Assembly (NCBI GenBank): GCA_030247555.1 | Contig: JAOTSD010000007.1 | Coordinates: 8,001 to 72,000 of the forward strand | Source of the DNA: Siculibacillus sp. | GTDB lineage: Bacteria > Pseudomonadota > Alphaproteobacteria > Rhizobiales > Ancalomicrobiaceae | Length of the DNA: 64,000 nt | Reading direction: 5' to 3' | Part shown: positions 63,772 through 64,000 of the stretch, in pieces | Position numbering within the stretch: the stretch's first letter is position 1 | How the letters are laid out: each line of letters starts with the position of its first letter | Notes under the pieces: model-generated | Databases searched by the model: none | Seen by the model: only the letters and a program-made list of their open reading frames with translations | What the model was told of the DNA's origin: nothing | Program-made: the position numbers and the translations under genes

Positions 63772-64000
63772 ATGGAACGGATCTCGTCGGAAGGCTCGTC
63801 CGGCATCGAAGTCGGGTCGGAGATCGTCACCAACGGGGCCGCGTCGGCGACGCCGAAGGCGGTCGCGACACGGGCGGCGTTGCCGAAGGCCGAGGGCATG
63901 TTCGATCCGGCCGAGAACCGCGACGCCTGCGGCGTCGGCTTCGTCGCCGACATCAAGGGTCGCAAGAGCCACGGGATCGTGAAGGACGCGCTCTTCGTGC
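63772..64000 (+). CDS. gltB: Glutamate synthase large subunit, N-terminus (partial)
   Basis: Start of GltB; the rest lies beyond the right edge. The sequence reaches the glutaminase motif DACGVGFVADIKGRKSH, where the Cys near residue 52 becomes the N-terminal nucleophile after removal of a propeptide. The enzyme makes two glutamates from glutamine and 2-oxoglutarate. ATG at 63772 is preferred because GAGGA precedes it by nine bases; an ATG at 63763 is in frame but overlaps that site. Confidence 0.92.
   Translation, partial: MERISSEGSSGIEVGSEIVTNGAASATPKAVATRAALPKAEGMFDPAENRDACGVGFVADIKGRKSHGIVKDALFV

Overview
The window is very GC-rich, densely packed chromosomal DNA with a strong G/C preference at third codon positions. 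Gene content points to an alphaproteobacterium, most likely Hyphomicrobiales (Rhizobiales): a cpdR - N-formylglutamate amidohydrolase - hisN block, a ROSE-type thermosensor before an hsp20 gene, and a PobR-like AraC regulator. The genus cannot be fixed from this stretch. I see no insertion sequence, phage gene or CRISPR array.

Layout. 1-5400: end of a PhnD-like binding protein, transaldolase, a BASS transporter, a neuB-neuD pair and a small exported Cys protein. 5400-18355: a complete clade II (Sec-type) nitrous oxide reductase cluster, nosZ, two diheme cytochromes, nosB, nosD, nosG, nosH, nosF, nosL, nosY, running directly into a menA-type prenyltransferase and a thioredoxin-fold protein. 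18332-30140 (minus strand): ubiE/menG, sco and a cytochrome cd1 nitrite reductase cluster with most of the heme d1 pathway (nirS, a NirT-type fusion, a cupredoxin, nirC, nirF, nirDL, nirG, nirH, nirJ, nirN). 30248-34784: two small genes, an aminotransferase and an octaheme tetrathionate reductase-like cytochrome with a cytochrome b partner.

35110-47631: a class I P450 system (P450, 2Fe-2S ferredoxin, ferredoxin reductase) divergent from a PobR-like regulator, then a near-complete protocatechuate 4,5-cleavage pathway in two divergent arms around a LysR regulator with two HTH domains. It has two ligAB pairs, ligC, ligI, a galB-type hydratase and a ligK/galC-type aldolase. 47773-56295: a branched-chain-type ABC importer and a GntR-controlled TRAP importer, probably for aromatic or organic acids. 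56494-64000: tRNA-Val, cpdR, an N-formylglutamate amidohydrolase, hisN, a lipase with a long tail, hsp20, a Dabb protein, threonine aldolase and the start of gltB.

How it fits together. Nitrite goes to NO through NirS and N2O to N2 through NosZ; NO reductase, nirE and the FNR/NnrR regulators are not in the window. FNR/NNR-type boxes lie upstream of both nirS and nosZ, and hairpins follow both catalytic genes, which would favour enzyme over assembly factors. The MenA and UbiE/MenG genes next to nos suggest a menaquinol link to the NosG/NosH pathway. The aromatic genes would turn protocatechuate (and P450-derived precursors) into pyruvate and oxaloacetate, with two adjacent transporters for uptake.
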